DNA of 61,761 bases from Hydrogenophaga sp. (GCA_018993155.1 JAGKSX010000009.1:1-61761); one strand, 5' to 3'; numbered from the stretch's first letter, positions 20,430-28,635 are shown. The notes: generated by a model from the letters alone, not told the origin. Numbers and translations are program-made.

Positions 20430-21044
20430 ATGAAACTCATCGGCGCCATCACCAGCCCCTACGTGCGAAAAGTGCGCGTTGTCATGGCCGAGAAAAAACT
20501 GGACTACCAGTTCATCCTGGAAGACGTGTGGTCCGCCGACACCACCATCATGACCTCCAACCCGCTGGGCAAGGTGCCCTGCCTGGTGATGGAGGGCGGC
20601 GAGGCGGTGTTCGACTCGCGCGTGATCGTGGAGTACCTCGACACCCTTTCACCGGTGGGCAAGCTGATTCCCACGCAAGGCCGCGAGCGCGCCGAGGTCA
20701 AGACCTGGGAAGCCCTGGCCGATGGCCTGCTGGACGCCGCCGTGCTGGCCCGGCTCGAAGCCACCTGGCCCGGCCGCGGCGCGGGCGAGCGCAGCGAGGC
20801 GTGGATCGAGCGCCAGCGCGCCAAGATCGACGCCAGCCTGAAGTCCATGAGCCAGGGCCTGGGCGAGAAGGCGTTCTGCTCGGGCATCCACTTCAGCCTG
20901 TCCGACGTGGCCGTGGGCTGCGCGCTGGGTTACCTGGACTTCCGCTTCGCCAGCATCGACTGGCGCTCGCAGTACCCCAATCTGGCCCGCCTGGCCGAGA
21001 AACTCAACCTGCGCCAGAGCTTCGTCGACACGAAGCCGAGCTGA
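20430..21044 (+). CDS. Glutathione S-transferase family protein (YibF-like)
   Basis: A 204-residue cytosolic GST-fold protein. The thioredoxin-like N-terminal half has MKLIGAITSPYVRKVRVVMAEK (catalytic Ser/Tyr region at about 9-11), NPLGKVPCLV (the cis-proline that contacts glutathione) and FDSRVIVEYLD (the Asp-Ser binding pair). The C-terminal half is all-helical with a typical FSLSDVAVGCALGYLDFR helix. It resembles E. coli YibF more than housekeeping GSTs. The ATG at 20430 starts directly at the first strand. Substrate unknown. Confidence 0.92.
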   Translation: MKLIGAITSPYVRKVRVVMAEKKLDYQFILEDVWSADTTIMTSNPLGKVPCLVMEGGEAVFDSRVIVEYLDTLSPVGKLIPTQGRERAEVKTWEALADGLLDAAVLARLEATWPGRGAGERSEAWIERQRAKIDASLKSMSQGLGEKAFCSGIHFSLSDVAVGCALGYLDFRFASIDWRSQYPNLARLAEKLNLRQSFVDTKPS

Positions 21045-21057
21045 GGCGCACCGCGCC

Positions 21058-21498
21058 TCAGCCGTTGGCGCGCCGCTTCAGCCAGCGCATCAGCCCTCCC
21101 AGCACGGGCAGTTTTTCGTACAGCTCTTCCGCCGCGTCCCAATAGTCGCGGTGGTCGCTGACGCGGCCATCGAGCGCGAGCCGCAGGTGCGAGCCGCCGC
21201 GCACCACCTGCTCGGTCGCGGTGTCAAAGCGCTGAAAACGGAAGCGGAACTCCCACACCAGAAAACATTGCGCGCCGTCGACCAGCCTGCCCGTGACGAT
21301 GAAGCGCGGCGCCGTGAGGCTGTCGAACATGTGTTCGAACACGCGTGTGATGGCCGGGATGCCCTGCACCTCGTTGAACGGGTCCTTGAAGCGCGCGTCC
21401 GGCGTGTAGAACTCGCCAAGCCGGGCGAGCGAGCCGGGGGAGAGCGACTCGAACCAGTTGCAGAGGTGGTCGATGGCGGCGCGGTTGTCGGTGGACAT
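21058..21498 (-). CDS. NTF2-like / SnoaL-fold protein, last gene of lipid operon
   Basis: A 146-residue protein of the nuclear transport factor 2-like superfamily, a cone-shaped fold used by small enzymes and binding proteins. Visible features are the N-terminal helix (IDHLCNWFESLSPGSLARLGEFYTPDARFKDPFNEV), a central FEHMFDSL helix and C-terminal sheet strands. DARFKDPFN is the family-typical turn. It begins 7 bases after the SDR stop, so it is the eighth and last gene of the operon. Proteins of this type accompany the same neighbours in other proteobacteria; the specific activity is unknown. Confidence 0.85.
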   Translation of the reverse strand: MSTDNRAAIDHLCNWFESLSPGSLARLGEFYTPDARFKDPFNEVQGIPAITRVFEHMFDSLTAPRFIVTGRLVDGAQCFLVWEFRFRFQRFDTATEQVVRGGSHLRLALDGRVSDHRDYWDAAEELYEKLPVLGGLMRWLKRRANG

Positions 21499-21505
21499 GA
21501 ACGCG

Positions 21506-22357
21506 TTATAGCCCGGTGACGCGGCGCACCGCCGGAAAGTACGCGCGGTAGGGCAGCAGGCGCAACAGCTTCATCCAGCGCGTGAAGCGCTTGGGGTAGT
21601 GGATGTCGAACGCGCCCTGGCCCCAGCCGGCCAGCATGGCCTGGGCCGCCTGTGCTGGTGTGATCAGCGCGGGCATGGTGAAGCCGTTGCGGGCCGTCAG
21701 GGGCGTGCTCACGAAGCCGGGATGCACCACGCTCACGCCCAGGCCCAGGGGCTGCAGGTCCAGGTACAGCGTCTCGGCGAGGTGGGTGAGCGCGGCCTTG
21801 GTCGGGCCGTAGGCGAGGCTCTTGGGCAGGCCGCGAAAACCCGCCACGCTGCTGATCAGGCTGATGTGCCCATGGCCCCGCGCCGCCATCGCGGGCACGG
21901 CGGCGTCGAGCACGTGCAGCGCGCCGAGGTAGTTGATGTCGACGTGTCGCCGAAGGTCGGCCAGGTCCATGTCGGTGGCGCGCATTTCGCGGTAGTGGCC
22001 GGCGCAGTACAGCACCAGGTCCAGCGGGCCTTGCGCGAGGATCTGGTAGGTGGTGCGCATGACCGCATTGGCATCGGTCACGTCCAGCGGCCAGGCCTGC
22101 GCGGCCGGGTGCGCGGCCACGAAGGCGTTCAGCGCGGGCGCATTGCGAGCCGACAGCAGCACCTGCGCCCCGCGCGCGTGCAGGGCCGAGGCGGTGGCTT
22201 CGCCAATGCCGCTGGAGGCGCCGATCAGCCACACGCGCAGGCCGCGCCAGTCGGTGATGCGGGGGTTCATGGGCCCGAACAGCGAGAAGCCGCGCGCACC
22301 GCTCGCCGCCCGAGGGGACGGCATGGGCGCATCGATGAAGGTTCTGGGGATGGTCAT
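21506..22357 (-). CDS. Short-chain dehydrogenase/reductase
   Basis: A 283-residue classical SDR. After a ~40-residue N-terminal extension, the NAD(P)-binding motif GASSGIGEA (about 46-54) is followed by the catalytic Ser region (SLISSVAG, about 166-173) and the YGPTK motif (Y183, K187). The C-terminal segment is basic and aromatic (KRFTRWMKLLRLLPYRAYF), possibly membrane-associating. The start at 22357 overlaps the DUF3833 stop in an ATGA, supporting this start and coupling. It is the seventh gene of the operon and would act on a lipid-derived alcohol or ketone (inference). Confidence 0.92.
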   Translation of the reverse strand: MTIPRTFIDAPMPSPRAASGARGFSLFGPMNPRITDWRGLRVWLIGASSGIGEATASALHARGAQVLLSARNAPALNAFVAAHPAAQAWPLDVTDANAVMRTTYQILAQGPLDLVLYCAGHYREMRATDMDLADLRRHVDINYLGALHVLDAAVPAMAARGHGHISLISSVAGFRGLPKSLAYGPTKAALTHLAETLYLDLQPLGLGVSVVHPGFVSTPLTARNGFTMPALITPAQAAQAMLAGWGQGAFDIHYPKRFTRWMKLLRLLPYRAYFPAVRRVTGL

Positions 22358-22893
22358 GGCAGGCGCTTCACGAACGACAGCGTGACCTCGCCCAGGCGGA
22401 TGCCGAACTTGCTCATCGTGGCCTTGTTGAGCATCACGCGGTCGTCCATCAGGTACATCCAGTCGTCGAACTGCACTTCGTAGGTCTTGCCGTCCACCGG
22501 TTGCCGCAGCGTGTAGCCCCATCGGAAGGCATTGCCCTGCTGCTCACCGAGCGCGGTGCCCACCACGTCGTCGGCGGTGCCGCTGAAGCGGCCGTTGCCC
22601 AGGTGCTTCATGCGCCACACGCGCTTCTGGGTCGTGCCATCCGAGTAGGTGAAGGCCTCGTCGAGCACGCCATCGTCCCCGTTCCATTGGCAGCGCATGA
22701 CCACGGTGAAGCGCTTGACGACCTCGCCCGAGCGGTCGGTGAAGACACCGTAGGCGTCGAGCGTGCCGTTGAAATAGCTGCGCAGGTCGAGCACCGGTTT
22801 TTCGCCCGCGTACTGCGCGATCTGCGGGCCTGCGCAGCCCGAGAGTGCGGCGGCGCCCGCGATGCCGGCGGCGAGCAAGTGGCGTCGTTGCAT
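22354..22893 (-). CDS. DUF3833 lipoprotein
   Basis: A 179-residue predicted outer- or inner-membrane lipoprotein of the DUF3833 family. The signal sequence ends in a lipobox, LSGC (about 17-20). The rest is rich in short beta strands (LDLRSYFNGTLDAYGVFTDRSG, GYTLRQPVDGKTYEVQFDDWMYLMDD), consistent with a lipocalin-like barrel, though this is not demonstrated. DUF3833 genes repeatedly occur with chalcone-isomerase-like, DUF1365 and CFA-like genes. It starts 9 bases after the MFS stop and overlaps the SDR start by 4 bases. Confidence 0.9.
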   Translation of the reverse strand: MQRRHLLAAGIAGAAALSGCAGPQIAQYAGEKPVLDLRSYFNGTLDAYGVFTDRSGEVVKRFTVVMRCQWNGDDGVLDEAFTYSDGTTQKRVWRMKHLGNGRFSGTADDVVGTALGEQQGNAFRWGYTLRQPVDGKTYEVQFDDWMYLMDDRVMLNKATMSKFGIRLGEVTLSFVKRLP

Positions 22894-22902
22894 GGTGGTC
22901 TT

Positions 22903-24219
22903 TCAGTTCGTGGACAGGGCGGGGCGCGGCGGCGCGGGCTTTTGCTCGGGCCGGATGACGAGCGCGTACAGCGCGCCCCCGGCCAGCAGCTTGAGCGCGC
23001 AAGGCAGCAGGCAGTAGGCGATGGTCAGGGTCTGCAGCGCGGCGGGGTCGCGCGTGCCTGGGGTGTAGCCGAACCAGGCCAGCAGTGGCAGGGCGAGACC
23101 CGCGGCCAGCGCGAGGTTGAGCTTGGTGGCGAAGTTCCACCAGCCGAAGTACGCGCCCTCGCGTTGGCCGCGTTCACCCAGCCGGCCGATCAGGCCGGCA
23201 AGCATCGCGCCGGGCAGGGCGAGGTCGGTGCCCAGCGCCACGCCCGAGAGGGCACACACCATCAGGAAGGGCAGCACGTCGCCCGCGCCGAGCAGGGCCG
23301 CCGAGACGAACACCGCCACCGCCACGCCCATGCCGGCGAGCCAGGTGCGCGCCAGCCCGAGGCGGGCGACCAGCCGCACCCAGAGCGGCATCGACATCGC
23401 GGCGCACAGGAAGTAGGTGGCGAGGAAGGCCGGCTCCACCGCCGCCGGTGCCTGCAGCCGGTCCTGCACGAAGAACAGCACCAGCGTGGCCGGCACGGCG
23501 CTGGCGGTGCCGTTGATCACGAACACCGCGAGCAGGCGCCGGAACGCGGGTTGCCGCAGCGGGGAGGGGCCATCCGCCGTGGTGGCCAGGGACCGGTCGA
23601 GCGGGCGCGTGGCGCGGCTCCAGGCCCACCAGCCCAGCGCCAGCAGCGCGGCGAAGGCCGAGACCGTGGCGCCCAGCCCCAGCGTGGCGGGCAGCACGGC
23701 GGCGATCAGCACGCCCAGCAGGGCCAGGCCTTCGCGCCAGGCCACCACGCGGCTGCGCTGGGCCTCGTCGCCGCCCAGGCGCGCCCCCCAGGCCTGGTGC
23801 GCCACCGAGATCACGCTGTAGGCGATGTAGGTCAGGGCCATCAGCCCGCCCGCCCAGCCGAGCAGGATCGCGCTGCCCGCGTCGCGCACGGCGGCCGGCG
23901 GAAACAGCAGGCCCCACAGCCCGCCCGCGAGCACCAGCGCGGCGCCGGCGGCAGCGCCCAGCACGGCCGCGATCGAGCGCGCAAAGAGGCGGTCGCACCA
24001 ACGCCCGATCCAGGGATCGAGCACGGCATCGATCAGTCGCGCGGCCAGCAGCACCGCCCCCAGGGCCGCCAACGGCGCGCCGAACGCGCGCGCGTAGTGG
24101 TTGGGCAGGATCACGTACAGCGGCAACGCGACGAAAGCCAGCGGCAGGCCCAGCAGACCGTAGCGCAGCCCATGGCGCCAGGCGCCTGGCCCGATGAAGC
24201 GGGCGGCGGGTTCGCTCAT
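22903..24219 (-). CDS. MFS transporter (GPH/MFS_2-like) of lipid operon
   Basis: A 438-residue inner-membrane carrier with about 12 TM helices. The N-terminal ALPLYVILPNHYARAFG and LIDAVLDPWIGRWCDR are characteristic of the GPH/melibiose-carrier-like branch (MFS_2) and not of drug exporters. Relatives include lysophospholipid carriers, so a lipid-related cargo fits the neighbours (inference). The start at 24219 overlaps the stop of the chalcone-isomerase-like gene (ATGA). Confidence 0.9.
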   Translation of the reverse strand: MSEPAARFIGPGAWRHGLRYGLLGLPLAFVALPLYVILPNHYARAFGAPLAALGAVLLAARLIDAVLDPWIGRWCDRLFARSIAAVLGAAAGAALVLAGGLWGLLFPPAAVRDAGSAILLGWAGGLMALTYIAYSVISVAHQAWGARLGGDEAQRSRVVAWREGLALLGVLIAAVLPATLGLGATVSAFAALLALGWWAWSRATRPLDRSLATTADGPSPLRQPAFRRLLAVFVINGTASAVPATLVLFFVQDRLQAPAAVEPAFLATYFLCAAMSMPLWVRLVARLGLARTWLAGMGVAVAVFVSAALLGAGDVLPFLMVCALSGVALGTDLALPGAMLAGLIGRLGERGQREGAYFGWWNFATKLNLALAAGLALPLLAWFGYTPGTRDPAALQTLTIAYCLLPCALKLLAGGALYALVIRPEQKPAPPRPALSTN

Positions 24220-24779
24220 GGCGCGCGCGGCGGGCCGCCCAGGGACTGGATCAGGGCTTCGCGCAGGCTCGGCTGCGAGGTCCTGGGCGAGAGCCAGATG
24301 CCGAAGAACAGGCGCGAGAAGGCGTCGTCGGCGATCTCGCCGAGCCACTGGCCGTTGACGTAGAAGCGCGCGCCGCTGCCCGGCACGTGCACGCCGGTGA
24401 GGCGGTCGCCACGCCGCACCTCGGGGAAGAGGGCGCTCATCGCGGCTTGCCAGCGCTGGGCCTGCGCGGGGTCCAGCCGGGCCAGGCCTTTCATTTCCTC
24501 GATGGAGCGCTCGGCGATGTCGGCGCCCTTGAAGCCCCGCAGGTAGCTCAGTTCCAGGCCGAAGCGCTGGTCTTCGAAGCGCTGGATGTCAAAGCCGGGC
24601 GCGACATACAGGCGCGCGTCGTAGACATCGAACCCCCAGTACCGAAGGCGGGCGCTGCCGGTGCGTGTCTGGTCCTGCAGCACCGCGCTCAGCAGGGGTG
24701 CTGGCGCGGGCTGCGCGCTTGCGGGTCCCCCCACCAGCAGCGCGAGGGCCACGAACAGGTGAAGAGGGAGCGTGGACAT
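24216..24779 (-). CDS. Chalcone isomerase-like periplasmic protein
   Basis: A 187-residue protein with a cleavable signal peptide (hydrophobic core about 6-20, ending GPASA) and a chalcone-isomerase-like fold. Visible strands are SARLRYWGFDVYDARLYVAPG and LELSYLRGFKGADIAERSIEEM; the RxWG...YDARLY pattern is the common start of bacterial CHI-like proteins. Bacterial members are thought to bind fatty acids or lipids, not flavonoids. It lies 10 bases after the CFA-like gene and overlaps the MFS start by 4 bases. Confidence 0.87.
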   Translation of the reverse strand: MSTLPLHLFVALALLVGGPASAQPAPAPLLSAVLQDQTRTGSARLRYWGFDVYDARLYVAPGFDIQRFEDQRFGLELSYLRGFKGADIAERSIEEMKGLARLDPAQAQRWQAAMSALFPEVRRGDRLTGVHVPGSGARFYVNGQWLGEIADDAFSRLFFGIWLSPRTSQPSLREALIQSLGGPPRAP

Positions 24780-24789
24780 GGCGCGGGCC

Positions 24790-26019
24790 TCAGGCGGGCT
24801 TGCGCAGCGTGTACTGCACGACGTCCACGTTCTGCTGCTCGAACGCCGCCTCGCAATAAGCGAGGTAGAACTCCCAGATGCGCAGGAAGCGCTGGTCGAA
24901 GCCCAGTTGCAGCACGTGCTCCTGTTCGCGCAGGAAACTCTCGCGCCAGATCGACAGCGTGCGCGCGTAGTCCTGGCCGAAGGCGAACTCATCGACCACC
25001 TCCAGCCCCGCCCGCGCGGCCTGGGCGCGCAACTCGCGCGGGCAAGGCAGACAGCCGCCCGGGAAGATGTATTGCTGGATGAAATCCGTGCCCTGGATGT
25101 AGCGGTCGAAATGCGCGTCGGCGATCACGATGCTCTGGATGCAGGCCCGGCCCCCGGGCTTGAGCAGGCGGGCCACGGTCTGGAAGTAGGTCGGCCAGTA
25201 CGAGCGCCCCACCGCCTCGACCATCTCGATCGAGCAGATGGCGTCGAATGGTGCGTCGTGGATGTCCCGGTAATCCTGCAGCCGCAGGTCGGCGCGGTCC
25301 TGGCGCCCGATGGCCTGCAGGCGCTGTTTCGCGAAGGCCAGCTGTTCGGTCGACAGCGTCACGCCGACCACCGAGGCGTCGAACTCGGTGGTCGCCTTTT
25401 CGGCCAGCGCACCCCAGCCGCAGCCGATCTCCAGCACGCGGTCGCCCGGGCGCACCCCGGCCAGTCGCAGCGCGCGGCGCACCTTGGCATGCTGCGCCAT
25501 CACCATGGTCTGCTCCGGTGTCTCGAACCAGGCCGACGAGTAGTTCATGGTCTCGTCCAGCCACAGGCGGTAGAACGCATTGCCCAGGTCGTAGTGCGCG
25601 TGGATGTTCTTGCGGCTGTTGGCCTTGGAGTTGCGGTTGAGCAGGTGCCGCACGCGGTAGGCCAGGCGGCCCAGCCAGGAGCCATAGACCATGTCCTCCA
25701 CCTCGTGGCGGTTGGCCACCAGCAGCGAGAGCAGCGAGGTGAGGTGCGGCGTGCTCCAGTCGCCGGCGATGTAGGTCTCGGCGAAACCGATGTCGCCCGA
25801 TTTGAGCGTGGCGCCGCACACGTTCCAGTTGTGCAGCTTCATGCTCGCATGCGGTCCGTCGGTCTGCCCGAAGCGCTGCACCGAGCCGTCGGGCAGCTGC
25901 AGCGTGAGGCTGCCGTGCACCAGGCTCTGCAGCAGCTGCAGGACGGTGCGCGCGGCGGCCGGTGTGTTGTGGGGCAGTTCGAAGCCCACGGGGCGGCGGG
26001 AGGCGGTGGTGCTGTTCAT
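24790..26019 (-). CDS. Cyclopropane-fatty-acid-synthase-like SAM methyltransferase
   Basis: A 409-residue SAM-dependent enzyme of the CFA synthase family, expected to methylate the double bond of membrane-lipid acyl chains. The N-terminal domain (about 1-125) is followed by the catalytic domain: KNIHAHYDLGNAFY (about 137-150), SAM motif VLEIGCGWGALAE (about 195-207), and YIFPGGCLPC with the conserved cysteine (about C323). The conserved active-site His of canonical CFA synthases (in LHTIG) is Gln here (CIQSI, about Q295), so the product may not be a cyclopropane. The start at 26019 overlaps the DUF1365 stop (ATGA). Confidence 0.92.
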   Translation of the reverse strand: MNSTTASRRPVGFELPHNTPAAARTVLQLLQSLVHGSLTLQLPDGSVQRFGQTDGPHASMKLHNWNVCGATLKSGDIGFAETYIAGDWSTPHLTSLLSLLVANRHEVEDMVYGSWLGRLAYRVRHLLNRNSKANSRKNIHAHYDLGNAFYRLWLDETMNYSSAWFETPEQTMVMAQHAKVRRALRLAGVRPGDRVLEIGCGWGALAEKATTEFDASVVGVTLSTEQLAFAKQRLQAIGRQDRADLRLQDYRDIHDAPFDAICSIEMVEAVGRSYWPTYFQTVARLLKPGGRACIQSIVIADAHFDRYIQGTDFIQQYIFPGGCLPCPRELRAQAARAGLEVVDEFAFGQDYARTLSIWRESFLREQEHVLQLGFDQRFLRIWEFYLAYCEAAFEQQNVDVVQYTLRKPA

Positions 26020-26888
26020 GGTTGGCGCGGCTCGGCGGTCACAGTGGGCGCCGAGGGCACGGCGGCGGTCACGAAGTCGCCCGGCGCGGGCGGCTGGCGG
26101 AAGAATGGGGCCTTCTGCCACCACAGGCGCAAAGCCTGCCAGTGGATGCGGGCGATCACGCCCAGGGTCATGGCGGGGTGAGACCACAGCGCGCGGCGCA
26201 GCGTGCGGGCATTGAGTGGCAGCAGCTCGCCGCTCACGCTGGTGTTGAGCAGGGCCGCATCACCCGCGCCATCGAAGTAGTCGATGCGCGCCACGGTGCG
26301 GGCGGTGGGGCCTTCCGTGCGCATGAAGACGAAGCGGTAGCGCCCGCGCACCGGGCAGAACGGCGAGACGTGGAACACCTTGGCGGCTTCGCAGGGCTGG
26401 CCATAGCGGGGCGCGTCGAGCAGGTAGCAATGGCGTTCGCCAAAGGTGTTGTTCACCTCGGCGAGCACCGCGCGCAGCGAGCCATCGGCGCGGTGGCAGT
26501 ACCAGAAACTCACTGGCTTGAAGCTGTAGCCCAGCATGCGCGGGTAGGTGTGCAGCCAGACCTCGCCCTGTGCGTCGTGGATGCCATGCTGGCGCAGCAC
26601 CTCGTCCAGCCAGCCCAGGCTGTCGGCGCGGCCATCGCCGTGGTCGGTGTCGTGAAAGCTCAGCGCGGCACTGCGGTTGCGCGCCAGCGCGCCGGGGCCG
26701 TGCACGCGCAGGCTGCGCATGGGCAGCATCAGAAAGCAGGTGGCGTAGGCGAACGCGTGGCGCCGGGGCCGGTGGCGTGTGTGGCGCACCTGGCCAAAGC
26801 CCAGCTGTGCCACGGCCGCGTTCACTGGTATACCTTCGGCTTCGCCTGCGGTGCGAGCTGGCTTGGGGCGGCCCGGCGCTGCGCTCAT
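26016..26888 (-). CDS. DUF1365 family protein
   Basis: A 290-residue protein of the DUF1365 family, almost always found beside an FAD oxidoreductase and a CFA-like enzyme. Core family segments are visible: GQVRHTRHRPRRHAFAYATCFLMLP (about 30-55), LGYSFKPVSFWYC (about 120-132), EVNNTFGERHCYLL and KVFHVSPFCPVRGRYRF. No catalytic motif of a known enzyme class is evident, and no signal peptide. The first ~25 residues are low-complexity. Start and stop both overlap neighbours by ATGA. It is probably involved in making the same modified lipid (inference). Confidence 0.92.
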   Translation of the reverse strand: MSAAPGRPKPARTAGEAEGIPVNAAVAQLGFGQVRHTRHRPRRHAFAYATCFLMLPMRSLRVHGPGALARNRSAALSFHDTDHGDGRADSLGWLDEVLRQHGIHDAQGEVWLHTYPRMLGYSFKPVSFWYCHRADGSLRAVLAEVNNTFGERHCYLLDAPRYGQPCEAAKVFHVSPFCPVRGRYRFVFMRTEGPTARTVARIDYFDGAGDAALLNTSVSGELLPLNARTLRRALWSHPAMTLGVIARIHWQALRLWWQKAPFFRQPPAPGDFVTAAVPSAPTVTAEPRQP

Positions 26889-28309
26889 GCGAACACCCCG
26901 GGAAGCGCGGCCCGGCGCAGCTCGCGCTCGTGGGTCAGCGGCATCAGGCGGTGCGCATCGATCAGGCCGCGCGCGGCCTGCAGGCCCGACTTGAGCCCGT
27001 CCTCGTGAAAGCCATAGCCGGTCCAGGCGCCGGCGAACCAGGTATGGCGATGGCCCTGCAAGCCGGGAATGCCGGCCTGGGCGCGGATCGCCGCGAGGTC
27101 GAACACGGGGTGCTCGTAGGCGTACTCGCCCAGCACTTGCGTGGGGGTGATCTCGCGCTGCGGATTGAGCGACACCACCACCGGTTGCGGCACTGGCAGT
27201 GGCTGCAGGCGGTTGATCAGGTAATGCAGGCAGACGTTGGCCGATTCCTGATCGGCAGTGGGCGCGCGTTCGTAGTTCCAGGCCGCCCAGGCACGGGAGT
27301 TCTCCGGCAGCACCGAGGCATCGGTGTGCAGCACGGCGCGGTTGGGCTGGTAGCGGATGGCGCCGAGCAGCTCGCGTTCGGCCGCCGAGGCCTGGTTGCC
27401 CAGCAGGCGCAGCGCCTGGTCGCTGTGGCAGGCCATCACGATGGCGTCGAAGCGGTCCACTTGGCCGGGTGAGACCACGCGCACGCCCTCGTCGTCGCGC
27501 AGCACCTGCTGCACCGGCGTGAAAAGGCGCAGGTCGCCCACCCCGCGGAGGATCTTTCTCACGTACTGGCGGGCGCCCCCCGCGACCGTGTGCCACTGCG
27601 GCCGGTTCCTCACCTGGATCAGGCCGTGGTTGTGGCAGAAGCGCACCATGGTGGCGACCGGGAAGGCCAGCATCTGGTCGGTCGGGCAACTCCATATGCA
27701 GCCCATCATGGGCAGGAAGTACCAGTCGCGGAATTCGGCCGAGAAGCGCTGGTCGCGCAGGAAGTCGCCCAAGGGTTGCAGCAGGGGGCTGTCGGGTCGC
27801 AGGTCGTCGCCACGTTCGGCCAGGCGGGTGGTCACGCGGTTGAAGCGCGCGATGTCGGCCAGCATGCGCAGAAAGCGTGGGTTGGCCAGGTTGCGGCGCT
27901 GCGCGAACACGGAAGACAGGTCGCTGCCGCTCCATTCGAGCGCGTCGCCGCCGGGCCCGGCACCCGGCACCTGGACCGAGAACGACATGTCGGCGCGGGC
28001 GATCGGCACCTCCAGAGCGGCGAGCAAGGCCAGCAGATTGGGGTACGTGCGCTCGTTGAGCACCAGAAAGCCGGTGTCGACGCCAAAGGTGGTGGGCACG
28101 CCGTAGGCATCGGGCAGGGTCACGTCCACCGTGTGGGTGTGCCCGCCGAAATGGTCGCCCGCCTCGTACAGCGTGACATCGGCCAGGCCCTGCAGGGTGT
28201 GGGCGGCGGCCAGGCCGGCAATGCCGGAGCCCACGATGGCCACGCGCGAAGGCCGCGAGACGGCGGCGCGCGCAGGGGAGACGGAGGTGGGGAGGAGGCC
28301 CGACTGCAT
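26885..28309 (-). CDS. FAD-dependent amine-oxidase-like oxidoreductase, first gene of lipid operon
   Basis: A 474-residue FAD enzyme with the dinucleotide fold VAIVGSGIAGLAAAHTL (about 23-39), the second ADP-binding element LYEAGDHFGGHTHTV (about 47-61) and a C-terminal FAD-contact block (TWFAGAWTGYGFHEDGLKSGLQAA). The family includes phytoene-desaturase and amine-oxidase relatives and is the usual partner of DUF1365. A desaturation or oxidation of a methylated acyl chain is a reasonable guess. GAGG lies 7 bases before the ATG. A candidate ECF promoter lies about 215 bases upstream, and the gene overlaps DUF1365 by 4 bases. Confidence 0.92.
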   Translation of the reverse strand: MQSGLLPTSVSPARAAVSRPSRVAIVGSGIAGLAAAHTLQGLADVTLYEAGDHFGGHTHTVDVTLPDAYGVPTTFGVDTGFLVLNERTYPNLLALLAALEVPIARADMSFSVQVPGAGPGGDALEWSGSDLSSVFAQRRNLANPRFLRMLADIARFNRVTTRLAERGDDLRPDSPLLQPLGDFLRDQRFSAEFRDWYFLPMMGCIWSCPTDQMLAFPVATMVRFCHNHGLIQVRNRPQWHTVAGGARQYVRKILRGVGDLRLFTPVQQVLRDDEGVRVVSPGQVDRFDAIVMACHSDQALRLLGNQASAAERELLGAIRYQPNRAVLHTDASVLPENSRAWAAWNYERAPTADQESANVCLHYLINRLQPLPVPQPVVVSLNPQREITPTQVLGEYAYEHPVFDLAAIRAQAGIPGLQGHRHTWFAGAWTGYGFHEDGLKSGLQAARGLIDAHRLMPLTHERELRRAALPGVFA

Positions 28310-28400
28310 GGACGGACCTCAGGGCCGGTGGGCCGCGCACCGGCGGGGGCGGCGGCCACGGAGGCCAATACAAAAGACTGCGAAGCGCCCCCAGACGAAC

Positions 28401-28427
28401 AAGGGAGGGAGGGAGGAGGAGGAGAAG
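28401..28427 (+). other. Polypurine tract with G-runs in leader of lipid operon
   Basis: A 27-base pure A/G run contains three GGG blocks separated by single A residues, then repeated AGG. The transcript of the operon, made from the other strand, has a pyrimidine-only stretch here. The DNA could form a G-quadruplex or triplex, or the RNA an unstructured landing site, but nothing proves function. Confidence 0.4.
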
Positions 28428-28522
28428 CGCCTCGGGATTGCAGCCGGATCACGCAGACCCGGAAGGCTTCGCAGTACAAAACGGAAATCGGCGGCCGGCA
28501 CGCTGTCCGGCCTGCTGTTTAC

Positions 28523-28548
28523 GACGCCCGCTGCGCGAGAAAAGTTCC
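28523..28548 (-). promoter_or_regulatory. Candidate ECF-sigma promoter of the lipid operon
   Basis: On the minus strand GGAACTTTT (28548-28540) and CGTCGTAA (starting 28526) give AAC-N17-CGTC, the common architecture of ECF-sigma promoters. The start site would lie near 28515, leaving a leader of about 205 bases before the FAD-oxidoreductase ATG. No sigma or anti-sigma gene is in the window. The remainder of the 341-base gap (28310-28650) has only the polypurine tract and a short inverted repeat. Confidence 0.5.
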
Positions 28549-28635
28549 ATGCTCCGGTCATCGGGCGCGCAGAGCGGGATTGGCTGGGCAGGGGCATGGT
28601 GGCAACTCGCGTTGAAATACTTATTGGTTTTCATT

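Noticed and set aside
26016-28373. A 785-codon reading ending in DUF1365, suggesting a fusion
   Set aside because: The upstream part is the wrong frame of the FAD oxidoreductase; DUF1365 starts at an ATGA overlap at 26888.
28440-28480. TGATCC on the minus strand as an R. sphaeroides-type sigmaE -35 box
   Set aside because: No matching -10 (TAAGA-like) lies about 18 bases downstream; the GGAACTT/CGTC pair is a better candidate.
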